This document shows, in pieces, positions 11,197 through 21,970 of a DNA stretch of 64,000 nt (within the stretch, counting starts at the first letter, position 1; each line of letters starts with the position of its first letter). The notes under the pieces were generated by a model. The model was not told the DNA's origin. It did no database searches and saw nothing but the letters and a program-made list of their open reading frames with translations. The DNA lies in assembly GCA_038380795.1 (NCBI GenBank), contig CM076266.1, forward strand, positions 9,384,001 to 9,448,000. Direction: 5' to 3'. The DNA comes from Pyrocephalus nanus. Its lineage: Eukaryota > Chordata > Aves > Passeriformes > Tyrannidae. Both the position numbers and the translations under genes were made by a program.

Positions 11197-12527
11197 CTGT
11201 AGGATATGAAAAACACCAATATATAGTTATGAAGGGCAAACACGATGTACAAAACAAAGACTCTCATAGGCTGCTTTGTAACAGTGGCCTTTTTATGTAA
11301 TTTAAACATTAAGACATCAAAGCTGAAAGGGCACAGTAAAGAGCACTGTATAATTTGTTATTGTTATTCTAACCCCACTTCGATAGCAAATTAATGCAAG
11401 ATCAATAGACAGAGTACTTCAAGAGCCTAAGTAATAGTGTTATTTTGCTAATTAAGTGTCCAATTGTCATATCAGTTTAACAATATCTAAGGAAAAACCC
11501 TATGAAATGGGTCTAGCTGAATGAATATTTGAAGTAAAAAAAAAAGGACACATATACATCCCTGAAACATGTTTTGGTGGAAGAAGATGACTTATTTCAA
11601 TAGATATCATTCACCAAAACCATATTACAGTTCAATTACTGTGGTGATATTCAGTCACATCCTTAACCTCAGTCAAATAATGCTGTCTTTTTGGTTCATG
11701 AACAGGGTGTTATTCTTCTTTCTCAGAATTATTCAGTTTGGTCCTTCTAATCTACAAACAGATTTGGCAATTAAAATAACCAGAATATTCCTAACTGGTA
11801 GGGATTTCAGCATAACACCATGAAAAAAGACAGGAAGTTAAAAATCCCTGTTTATGACTTAAAGTATAAATTTCTGATGTCCTAGATATTCTAACATTCC
11901 TAAAATAGAGAATGGATGACTGATAACAAGTCCCACTGTGGTATCCACTCATTAATGGCAATTACTGTAGCTCCTGAATCTGCATCACGAGGAAAATATG
12001 TGTGCAGACAGAAGCAAATAACCATAATAACTCTTTTTATTCCCCAAGCAGGAAAGGGAACGAGTGGTTTTGTACTTCTACTTGCCTCAGATTTTCTTCT
12101 GCAAGTAATTGTGTCACATTAACGAATGGTAAAACATTTTTTTCCATGTATTTTGAAATACATCTTGTAATATAATCATTTTCATTATCATTTTGCTTAA
12201 ACATCTCTTTCTCAAGAATAGGAAATTAGACCAAACAGCATAAAGCAATTTGTATTTCAATATAATTGAGTGTGTAGGGTTATCTTGTTTGAGAAGCTTG
12301 AAGGCCAAGGGTTCACAAACAGATTTTTTTTTTTTTTTTGGTAAATAAGGAACCCATAGTAAAGAGAAAAGAACGAAGCTAAAATTCTGCAGCCTTTTGG
12401 GGAAATACAGAAAATTCCCACCCAACTTCTTTAAAATGGATTTTTAAAAGTCTGGCACTAATGTGAAACAATAGAGGAAAACTGGGATACCTGGTTTTTT
12501 GTTGTACTTAACCCTTATAATTAATAC
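11197..12527 (-). other. PTPRN2 intron (1.33 kb)
   Basis: Runs from donor GTATTA to acceptor CCTACAG. It contains a poly(T) run near 12324-12340 and an A11-type run near 11536. No gene or transposon was recognised. Confidence 0.85.
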
Positions 12528-12782
12528 CTGGTATATTAACACTGTTTTCCATTAATCCCATTTGAAACTCTGCCTTTCCTTGAGCATCTCCTTTCTTTGT
12601 TTGTGCTTCTGTTTTGCCTTCTTTAGTTTTTCCAGCACCATCTTGTGTTTCTGCCTGAATGTCAACACTTTGAATTGCAGTGGCGATAGTATCGGCAATC
12701 TCATCCAGTTCTGTTGAGCTGAGATTCTCCACGTTCACCTGATGTTTCTCCAGGTCCTTCAGTACATCTTTAATAAGTGTCT
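12528..12782 (-). CDS. PTPRN2: PTPRN2 exon: conserved LSS-ELD-IA helical segment
   Basis: A 255-nt exon. The acceptor is GTTTTTTGATCCAG before AGACACTT and the donor is ATACCAG then GTATTA. AG joins the preceding G as GAG (Glu), followed by 84 codons and one trailing base. The peptide starts TLIKDVLKDLEKHQVNVENL, then SSTELDEIADTIATAIQSVD. This corresponds to the family's LLKDL...LS-LELD-MA---A--QGVD segment. NLS is a possible N-glycosylation sequon. The second half (KTKEGKTEAQTKKGDAQGK) is a low-complexity Lys/Gly/Gln linker. An acceptor two bases downstream (CAGAG, then ACACTT) is conceivable but would break the phase with the upstream exon. Confidence 0.93.
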
Positions 12783-13348
12783 CTGGATCAAAAAACAACA
12801 TAAGCACATGATTTAGCTGCACACATGAGGCACATGTGCTTATACCAGAAAACATCTTCGTTTTCCCTGAAGAATAGCTTTTCCTTCATGGAGAGTATCT
12901 GTTTTCTAAAGGAAGGCATACACATTCATCCTGCATTAAATGGATGTTAAAGTTTATCACAAGGTGAATCTGTGTCAGGAAGTTAACTCAGCAAGTTATC
13001 CTAGAGAGAGGACATTCTATCACTTTTTCCTTGCAAGAAGAGCATTGTTTCCTGGTCTAGACAGATTCAAAATACTGAAGAAAAGTGTTAAGGTAACTTA
13101 AACTTTTTTAGCTGCAAAACAGTGCAAACAACACTACTTTTCATAGAGATCAGGTTTCTTTGTTGATTTGTTTTTTTGCAAGAGCTATACAGACTTCTGG
13201 GAAAAAAAAGAGTCAAAGTCCTTCAGTCAAAAAGCTCCCCTTCAGTTAGAAGTGGATATGGATATATGTCCCTTACACACATAGGTATGAAAAGGATTAA
13301 CCTTCTGAACTGTATTGATTTCTCTTGAAACTTACGTATTTTATCTGA

Positions 13349-13363
13349 TATATATATATATAT
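13349..13363. repeat. (AT)n dinucleotide run
   Basis: Alternating TA for about 15 bases in an intron. Confidence 0.85.
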
Positions 13364-14026
13364 AGAAAATTTGTTTTGGTTTGTCAGCTGTGAATGTTTT
13401 ACCAGTCACATTGAGGAAGAAAACCAAAAAACCAAAGCAAAAAACCCCAAACTTGATGTGATAAACCTTTTGAAGATAAGGAAATTCAAGGACAATGGAT
13501 ATTAAAGGTGAGTCAGAAGATGGAACATAACAGCTCTTCAGGGAATGCAGTTTTCTGACTGCATATATTGCATCTCTGCTTCAGTACCAGTCTGTATAAC
13601 TCTGCAAAACTTGGCCTAACATCCCTTGGAGTGTGAGAAACTAAAAGTATGGCTTAATATAGCCTATCAAAACCATTTTCAGTCATGCCTCTGTTCTGCT
13701 TACTCATGTTGGTAAGGATTTTAGCATGCACATACATATGCATGCAAGCAATAAAGCTCTTTCTCATTGGCAGTATTGTGTAGGACTGCTTCTAAATCTC
13801 TGTTGAATGTATGAATTTACAGACAAGCAGTTTGAAGGCAACATTCAATTTTTTTTCTCAATAGTGACATTCTCCCTGCTAAGCCCTGTGGTTGGACATG
13901 TTCATCAGCATCTGTAAAGAAGACTATGGGACCATGCTGTCAGCTTGCAAGCTTACATAATCATGAATTAAAGAGTAGGAAAACAGGAAAAACACTGATG
14001 CAAGAAGACCTGAAAAAAAGGATTTC

Positions 14027-14052
14027 TTTTTTTTTTTTTTTTTTTTTTTTTT
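14027..14052. repeat. Poly(T) tract, 26 nt
   Basis: Uninterrupted T26. Read on the minus strand it is poly(A), but no AATAAA lies just upstream on that strand and no flanking duplication was seen. Confidence 0.9.
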
Positions 14053-17000
14053 AATAGCAAAGTAGAAAGAAGTAGATAGAGACCAGGAAGGAAGAAGGGT
14101 AGTCAAGAGACTCTTCTGCTCCAGGGTAGAGGCAGCAGAACATCTCTGATTTTGCAGGGAGGCAAGCACCAAGGATTATTTATCATTGGGAAAAAGGTGC
14201 CAAAGCCTTGGATACATCTGTCAACTTTTGAACCCCTCAGTTTTAACTGAAGAGGTGAGAGCCTGCAGCTAACCATCAGCTTCCCAGTGCCATCTTAAGG
14301 CAAAGATAAACTTCCTCCAACCTGACCCACAATTCAATAAGCCAGCTAGTGCCATTTTCCCTTAACTAGTGAGTCCATAGAACGAAAAAAAACTTAAGCA
14401 GTTTAAATAATAGGTTTACTGTGAGTCAAAGAGCATGTTGACACATGGGGAAGGTGATTCTGATGTACTTTATGTTCCAGGTGAAAAGGAAACTTCTTTT
14501 CAATAATCCACCGTGATGTTTTACAAAATTCTACTGATTTAATTATGAAATTCAGCTGAGGTTGTAAGCTGTGAACTTCTGAAATTTACTTTAAAAATGA
14601 TAGTTTTAAGCACACTTACATGCAAACAGCAATAAAAAAGATAGGTAAATCTGTGATGTTACTTCAAACTCTGACAGCCAACAAAGATTTTGGTGCCATA
14701 CTGAAATAATGGAGTGCTTTGTACAGGAAAGTGTTCAGCAATGAGAGTTAAAGACTTAAACTTACAATCTGTGCCAAACTCTCTTGGCCAAGATATTTGG
14801 AGGCAGCAAAATTAATATGGAAGTTTGATGGAAGCTTAGCAATACTTAAGAGAAAACTTTGAATACTTTCCACATTTCATTTTATTGTATCGATCCCCCT
14901 ATGAATTCAATAATATAGTAAAAACATAATGACCAAAAGTGCTTTCATTTAGGAAGGTAATCTAGAAGAGCAAATTGATCCAAACTGCAACTAAAGTTTT
15001 CAATAGACTTGATTAACCTGAGTTCAAGAAACTTTTTCAAGAAGCACAACAACCACCTGGCAGATGGCCACTTACACACAGCAGAAATGCTGAAAATTAA
15101 GCTGTAGGAAAACACAGCACTGCCAGATTACCACAGGAGTCTTGTGTCTGCTTAGGTATAATTTCTGTTCTTATGTTTTATAGAACTATTGAACAATAAC
15201 CTGACAGAAAAACCTAAATTATTCAAGCAGAGCTAATAAAGTCAGCAATGAAAAGACAGAATATATGTCAGATCTGAATCAAAACTAAAACTTTACAAAT
15301 AAAACATCATTTGAAGACAAATCTTAAAAGAGAATTATATTTCAGGACATATATAATTAAAAGAGTTATATTAATGTAACACTACTAGATTTTTGTTTAT
15401 TTCATTTGATTCACAGCCAGCTGTCAAGACCAACTACTGAGCTGCTCAACAACATGCAGCCAACGTAGCTTTGTCATTTCTTTTCCATTTCATTTTTTCC
15501 AAACTAACTTCTTTCTGTACCTATTATCTTAGCCGAGTCTCATCTCTCCAGTCCACTTCTACAGGTTCATAATTCATTTAAAAATAGTTTCAACCTCAAA
15601 CAAAATGGCAATGGGGGAACAGGGCAGGGAATAACATGAGGAAAAGAATGGCCACATGCCCTAATCCAGATAATGCTGAGATAAGGTTCACTGCAGGTCC
15701 TCCTGGTTCACTAAAACCCCCAGTGTGATATAGTGGAGCCTCCTTTTCCTCTCACTTTAGTGTTTCTGCCCTGGCCATTGCCACCTGGGCACAGTTCATC
15801 AAATGAACTCCTAAATGCTTGTGTTGACATGAGTAAAACTTTGGCATTGTACGCTACTTTTGGCATATAATTATATTAAACATGTAATTTAGGACCAAAG
15901 GCAATAACCAAAGCCAGTAAGTATGAGGAACTTCACGTTTTTAGTTCACAAGGAGGAACAGTCACCAAAGTGTAAGAGCCTGCTGAAATGTAGGTCTATA
16001 TGAAGAGTCTTTATAACTTCACGAGGCTGCTGATATGATGTTAATCCATGTCTATGTTAAATACAGATGTTTCCACTTCTTGTTCTGGCACTTGGTCATG
16101 TTTGCAATAATTTGCAAATTACTGGATAAGGCTGATACACAAATAAATATCAGTGTATCTGTTTACAAACACCTTTGAGTAATATGATGAATGTATTAAA
16201 ATCCAAGACCAAAAAGCAGATGGATACTGCAGTGGCACAGCACTCAAGCATCAAATGTGCTTGAACATGCACATATCTGTGCACAGCTTTATACCCTCCA
16301 ACTGACCCCTTCTAAAGGAATTCAGCAATGCTCAGCCATGTTTCACAGGGCCTGTGAAGAATGCAAGTTGCCTTTCATAGTTGCCTTGGAACTGTGATGA
16401 AGGTAAAGGCATCTATATCCTAAGTGATGTAATTTTTAATATGATCTTCACCGGTATAATTCCCTAGTAGGTAACATTAGCACCTTATCAAGGAAAAAGA
16501 GCTTTTTATTGTACAACAAGTAAATCATGCCTCTTACTCCACTGGCACAAGTACCAAACCCAGCTAGCCTGACCACCACATGGTATGGCAGCAGTAACTT
16601 TGGTAGAAGTCTCACAGGGTGGTCTTTCTTCTTCAACCCCATCACCCCACTGACCACATGTTAGCTGTGCTCAGCAGCTGAGTGCCATATGGAATGGTGA
16701 TCCCAGCTTTGCAAGGCAGAGGATGTACAAAACCATCTTTCTTCCATAAACATGGAAGTTTGCTATTTTTTAAAAAACATCTGAATTACTAATTTTTTTA
16801 AGCAACAGAGAGACGTATTCTGTAATATTTAACACACCGACCATGAGTAGACTAAAACAAACCACATAAAACCAAGCCAAATTCTAAATACAGCTGGTGC
16901 AAAAGAGAGATTAACAATCCCAATTGCACAGTGACTACAAAGGCAGTACCCACGCACATCACACTACTCCTAGAGGTAACAGCTTCCAAATCTGATAGAA

Positions 17001-17910
17001 AAATAGCTCCACATTTCCTTCTCTTTTATTGCTCCCTCAGGGTGCCTTGTTAGCAGATTTACCTGCCACTGTTTTGCAGCAATGCTCAGGACTAATCTGC
17101 TCAGTACCTTCTGGATTGTTCTCCCAGTCCAGTTCCTTTATCTAATTCTGTATCAGATGCAGCAGAGAACTGAGCACCTCATGCTTTCCAGCTTTTTAAC
17201 AGTTCTGTGGTTTACAGAGTGCAAGAGAGAAACAACCTGCAAGTGTACAAGAACCCTGAAGCACCAGAGAGGTTGGAGAAAGGTTAAAAGCGGAAGGAGA
17301 TGATGCAGTCAGCCTGGGAAATCTGAACCCAAACCACTCTGATTCCAATGGACAGCATTTTAAGCAATGAATACACTGGGGTCTGTCCCCACCACTTCCT
17401 TCTGAGACTGTTAAGTGGCTCAAAAATACAAAGGAAACCATATTATTTTCTACTCAAACAATTCATAATGTTATGTCTATGCAACACTTAAAAGCAAGTG
17501 CCATGGCAGAAGTTCCTACAGGGCATATTATGTATGAGAAGTCAAAGTAGTACAACCCAATGAATTGTGAAACATGTTATTCCCCGTAAGTGTTAAGCAT
17601 TTTTTTCCCCGTTGGCTCCTACCAGGAAAGGTGAAGTGGAACAGCTGGAGGATAATGAAACCAGCATGTGCCTAGTTTGTTTTGAGTCTAGCAACAAAAT
17701 TGTCTAACCTGTGCAAGAGACTTACAATGCCACCTGGATTTGATTTTACATTATAGTTCATTCCTTGAAACCTATTATCTCTGGGCACCATACCAAGAAT
17801 GCTTTGACTTCTAAGCATCCTTTGGATTTCAGGTATTATCATTCCTCTGCTGCAACTTTGACATTTCCATGTGTTTGTGTTTGTTCTGTTTTGGGGGTTT
17901 GTTTTTGTTG

Positions 17911-17930
17911 TTTTTTTTTTTTTTTTTTTT
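17911..17930. repeat. Poly(T) tract, 20 nt
   Basis: T20 in a T/G-rich context (GTTTGTTTTTGTTG precedes it). Simple repeat. Confidence 0.9.
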
Positions 17931-18932
17931 AACAGACAACCAAACAAATCAAAGAACATTACACTTTATGGAGCATAACTACAAGAGGGATGTAAAGGAG
18001 CACACATCACCAAAATCCATTGGGATAGTGGTGACTGCAGTGTAACAGATGCAAGTGCTTGGTAATGGCTGAGGATCAATTCTTTCATTTTTCAAGCATT
18101 CTGAACCACTGGAATAACATAAATATTAAGATTAATTTAAAGAAACAACAAAATGAATCAGAATTATAAAGTCTGTGTGATCCCCAAGATTTGTCTGACA
18201 AAGCAGTGTTTAAAGCTTATCACAGAATCCTATGGGGTGTTACTCCCCATCTTCCTTTAAATATTTGTCAAACTGTCATGTACAAGAGAAACCAGGATCC
18301 GGTCATTTTTAAACTGTGTTTGCAAAAGAAAAGATGAAAATCCAGCAAATGGGTTGTTTGCTACAGAATGACCAGAAAAAAATAGATGCAACCCTACCCT
18401 CCTGTATTACTCTGTGCCCACCTACCCATGGAACTGAGAGACTCCTCCCTTCTCTGTGTTCTGCACCAGAATTCATCTCACTGTTAATTTCTATGCTTAA
18501 CTTCAAATTTTACCCATGGTCCTTGAACTTCTAGTTAAATAAAGAGATATGGAACAAAACCAGGCATTTCAAATTACTTTTATATGGTGTGGGATGACTG
18601 CATGAAAACAGATTTGATAGCAAAGATACACCCATAATTACGTGTTGTTTGTAAAATGCTTTGAAAATATAACAAGTTACATAAATGCTCTGTCTTACTG
18701 AGTGCCATACATTTCTGCATGCATATGGAAGGTGGGTTGAGGAATGTGGGTAGATGTTTGCAGGGAAAGAGTAGTTAGAATAGTGAACATCATTACTGTG
18801 TTATGGAAAATATAAATGTGCCAATAGTAGGAGACATATCAAACGTGTAATTTTGTTTTCTTTCTCTCAAAAATGCTCAGTGAGCATGATGGAAACTTCA
18901 GACAAGCTAAAATAAGTAAATATAAACTTTAC

Positions 18933-19407
18933 CATCCACTAAACTCAGAGGGTCCTTGGGATCATCCTGGGAAGCAGATTTATGACTCAGCATCTCGGGG
19001 GTTGGCCTCAGCACTCCAGAAGCAGGCCTTGGCTGGAACAGCTTCTTCATTTTAAAATCCTCTGCTTTTCCTTTGGCAATGCTTCCATCAAAAGGACTGA
19101 CTTGCGTGGAGTAGAATCTATCAGTATAAACCTGAGACCCTTTAGTCCTGCTGTGAGAGCTTTTGTCATTGCTTTGTGCTGACAGGTTCTGGGTGATGTA
19201 GGTGTGCAGTGCAGCCATCAGGGATTTTTGGTCGAGCCCCACTTCTGACTCTGGTGAGAACTTCTCCACCTGGGTCTGGCTGAAGGTCCTCCCACGGGGG
19301 TTCTCAGTGAGCTGTTGGTGGGGCTGTGATGGACGGGCCAAAGGAGGAACTCGCTCTTTGGGGTTTCGCCTCGTGTAGTACCTGACAGGATCATTGTAGA
19401 CGTAGCT
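18933..19407 (-). CDS. PTPRN2: PTPRN2 exon: large luminal pro-region exon
   Basis: A 475-nt exon, the largest here: 158 codons plus one base. The acceptor is CTCTCCCTAG before AGCTACGTC and the donor is GTGGATG then GTAAAG. It enters in phase 0 and leaves in phase 1. The peptide starts SYVYNDPVRYYTRRNPKERV, contains GLDQKSLMAALHTYITQNLS near the middle, and ends DDPKDPLSLVD. The VD---LMAAL-Y motif is a recognised PTPRN2 landmark. NLS in that motif is a potential N-glycosylation sequon. The exon is Pro-, Ser- and Lys/Arg-rich and low in Cys, as expected for the poorly structured luminal pro-region that is removed in secretory granules. The first in-frame Met is internal, so an initiation there would be a shadow. 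Confidence 0.94.
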
Positions 19408-20229
19408 CTAGGGAGAGCAGAAGGTGGGAAAAAGGAATAGGTCAGTATTGATTTGTAATGGCTACTGTTTTGCCAGAATCTGGGGCAATAATCCTTAGTG
19501 CTTCACGAACCAGGAAAACAATAATCAGAACCTGTAAAGTGAATGCCGATTGCTAAGCTCAAACTGTGGAGTTTGCTTCAAAGTAGCACTATTACTTCAG
19601 TGCAAATTTTGTAAAACAGTTTATGAAATCATTAAAAAGACTGAGAAAGAGATTAGAGGTTATTAGAGAATAATATAGCTTGAACTTGATGTTAACTATG
19701 TATGCACTATTTTCATTCAGTCAGACAAAGAAAATTTAGTAAATCCACTTTCCCTTTGGTTTTTACTAAAGTTGTGGAAATAACTATGTTTTTCAGGTTA
19801 CTTACCAAAAACTAGCATGTCAAATTGAAAATGTCATTTTTAAAAGAATATCAAGAAAGTAAAACAATTCTTTGTCATACGTGAAATTCTTTGTTCTATT
19901 TTAAATTAAATATTTTTTCTTTTTTCATTAAATTAAATGTCTCATCAATCTGTCCTCTGACAGTATAAAAATGTAAAAACAACCTTGACATTAGTTTTTA
20001 ATTAATTTATTATTTTCAGGTAAAACAACACAGCATATTAAAAAAGAATGTAAAGAATGTGTTAATCAAGCTAAAAACACATTTTTATTGTAGAAGTACT
20101 GGTGGAAAAAAAAAAAAGTGGAAAGGTGGGCTTGCACTACGGTTTTCTATTTTCAGTTTCATATTTTCATGGAAACACCAGATGGAAATTACATTTACTG
20201 TCATTTTATCCTAAAGACATTTTTGCTAT

Positions 20230-20238
20230 GATCACAAC
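20230..20238. repeat. Target-site duplication, left copy (GATCACAAC)
   Basis: Identical 9-mer to 20628-20636, exactly bounding the LINE fragment. Confidence 0.7.
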
Positions 20239-20627
20239 TATATGGGGAACTCGCCACTGGCTGCTGCAAGAGAGGAGCCCCGAAGAGGAGATACAAGGAC
20301 TGCCTGAAACAATCCCTCAGCCTTGGCCATATTGATCACCACCACTGGTCTACCCTGGCCTCCAATCGGGAGGACTGGAGACAACACCATCTATAACGCT
20401 GCTGCTGCTTTTGAGAACACACCCAGGGTCACTCTCGAGGAGAAAAGACAACGCAGAAAGAATCGTGTCTCATCGATATCTCCTGGGGAGTCTTTCTGCT
20501 TTTCTGCTGCACCTTCTGCAACCGGACTTGTCTCTCTCGCGTTGGCCTTTTTAGCCATCAGCGCGCTTGTTGCAAGCGTGGGTAGAGCCCTTCTCAAATC
20601 TTTGTTCGCGAAGCCTGGCCATGATAC
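20239..20627 (+). mobile_element. 5'-truncated 3' end of a non-CR1 LINE (zinc-finger-terminated ORF), with target-site duplication
   Basis: A 389-bp insertion between identical 9-bp copies of GATCACAAC (20230-20238 and 20628-20636). It starts inside a coding region reading YGELATGCCKRGAPKRRYKD, then CLKQSLSLGHIDHHHWSTLA and SNREDW. A 1-bp shift near 20383 moves the frame to YNAAAAFENTPRVTLEEKRQ and RRKNRVSSISPGE. A second shift near 20500 gives CTFCNRTCLSRVGLFSHQRA followed by CCKRG and stop TAG (20583-20585). The (Y/W)KD...W...DR/ED-W, basic RR-K and final C-x2-C...H-x(n)-C pattern is a known C-terminal design of some metazoan LINE polyproteins and differs from CR1. About 16 CpG in under 400 bp, against almost none nearby, suggests a young insertion. 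It is antisense to PTPRN2. Confidence 0.82.
20242..20585 (+). pseudogene. C-terminal fragment of LINE ORF2-like protein, two frameshifts
   Basis: Coding remnant of the element above, about 114 codons over three frames. The first frame (to about 20383) carries the KRRYKD---SL...W--LA-NREDW block. The second (about 20384-20500) carries AAAFE---RVTLEEKRQRRKN. The third ends with a CCHC/CCHH-like finger (CTFCNRTC...H-RAC) and TAG at 20583-20585. Frames open beyond these points, including the long one to 20640, are shadows. The RT core is absent, so there is no activity. Broken by truncation and small indels. Confidence 0.75.
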
Positions 20628-20636
20628 GATCACAAC
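20628..20636. repeat. Target-site duplication, right copy (GATCACAAC)
   Basis: Identical 9-mer to 20230-20238. No poly(A) or microsatellite tail lies between the element end (CCATGATAC) and this copy. Confidence 0.7.
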
Positions 20637-21426
20637 CTGAAGGCATGACTTTTTGTTTTTTTAACAAACCAGTTCCACTCTCCTAAATAATTTCAAAAAT
20701 CATTTTCCTTCAGTCCCTGCTAAATACAAGTTTGAACTGAGAGGTTTACTTATACCCAGAATTATTCCAATTGGGTTCTTTGTTTAAAATTCCCTTAGGG
20801 CACTTGGCTGAAGTTGCATCCCATACTGTATGTGGGTTGAAGAATGGGTCCTGCTTCTCAGCTGTGCTTTCCTGGTGCCACACAAACTACATCACAATGT
20901 GGCAAACTTAGGACAGGGACTATTTCAGCTCCCACTGCTATAAATTATAGTGAATCACTGATGTCCCTGTGCGCTGATAGTGTAATTTAGGATAGAAGGA
21001 GCTGCAAAATATAGAGAGGGTGAAGAGACTATACACCCCAGAACAGAGCCATTAGTAGGATTCAGACAGAAAAATCATTATTTATGTACTTCTTAATGTA
21101 CTTTGTAAAAGTAAAATAAGTAAGGTTGATAAGATGTTCCAGAGATGAAATAAAACTTTCAGATTTTATCTGGGTCATTATTTCTGGACAATAGTTTTGC
21201 TCTCCATCTGACCAATTTTATTTCTTCTGATAACAGTCAATGGATTTTAAAATAAATATTCATATCCCTTGTCTTCCAAGAGGGTTTTCCCCTGCTTAAG
21301 AAATGATTGAAGAGGTTCATTACGTGTTTCCATATAATGATTTGTAGGATTACGCTTTATGCAGCTTTATTACAGAGACAAAAGGCACTTTGGCTACTTT
21401 GGCATGTGGTCCACCAAGCTTTGGGC

Positions 21427-21970
21427 TTCTGCAGGTGGTCTTTAACACAGAGCCGCGCTTTGTGAAAGCCAAGAAATTGGGCTACGCTGAGGCAGTGCCA
21501 GAGAACACAGAGCTGGAAATCAAACAGCTTTGTGTCTGAAACATTTCGGTGTCCCCCAGGAGCTGTATCGAACAGCAGCAGCGCAGCTCTGGTTCAGCGC
21601 TCCAGCTGCAGGGTACGCACCGCTCTGATCGACACCAAGGGGGAGCCAGTTGTCAAAATGCAACTTGAACGCTGTTTTCATACTTAATAACAAACCCTAG
21701 ACGTGAAAAACTTACAGTAGCATGTATTTATCTCTCAGTGTCGACGGGTCTTTGCATGGGGTAATTAACTCTCTAATGATACTCACTCCTGAGAAGGAGC
21801 TGCCGAGGATGGCACGAAGCACCCCCAGACGCGACAAGCAGTTCACTGAGAATTCACAAAAGCCGCCGCCTGCCTTTCCCTCTCCTGCACTCCCTGCCTT
21901 GCTGCGTTTCGGAGGACCTTCTGGGGACAAGGGAAGGAGGAACAGGGAGCTGGGAAAGGGAGAATCGTGA
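21427..21970. promoter_or_regulatory. CpG-rich island-like intronic block
   Basis: About 24 CpG dinucleotides in roughly 545 bases and high GC (for example GCGCAGCTC, CAGCGCTCC, GTACGCACCGC, AGCCGCCGCC), in an otherwise CpG-poor intron. It has no recognisable ORF or repeat. Candidate intronic regulatory element or alternative promoter. The CpG content is what is seen, and the function is inference. Confidence 0.35.

Larger units (their letters stand above)
12783..18932 (-). other. PTPRN2 intron (6.15 kb)
   Basis: Runs from donor GTAAAG to acceptor TTGATCCAG. Contents: an (AT)n run at about 13349-13363, T26 at 14027-14052 and T20 at 17911-17930. The rest is unique-looking AT-rich sequence. 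Short frames such as 17082-17303 (+) and 16448-16657 (-) look random. I found no tRNA or other RNA gene. Confidence 0.85.

Noticed and set aside
20391..20633. 80-codon minus-strand frame across the LINE fragment
   Set aside because: Antisense shadow of the LINE coding remnant, whose plus-strand blocks are recognisable.
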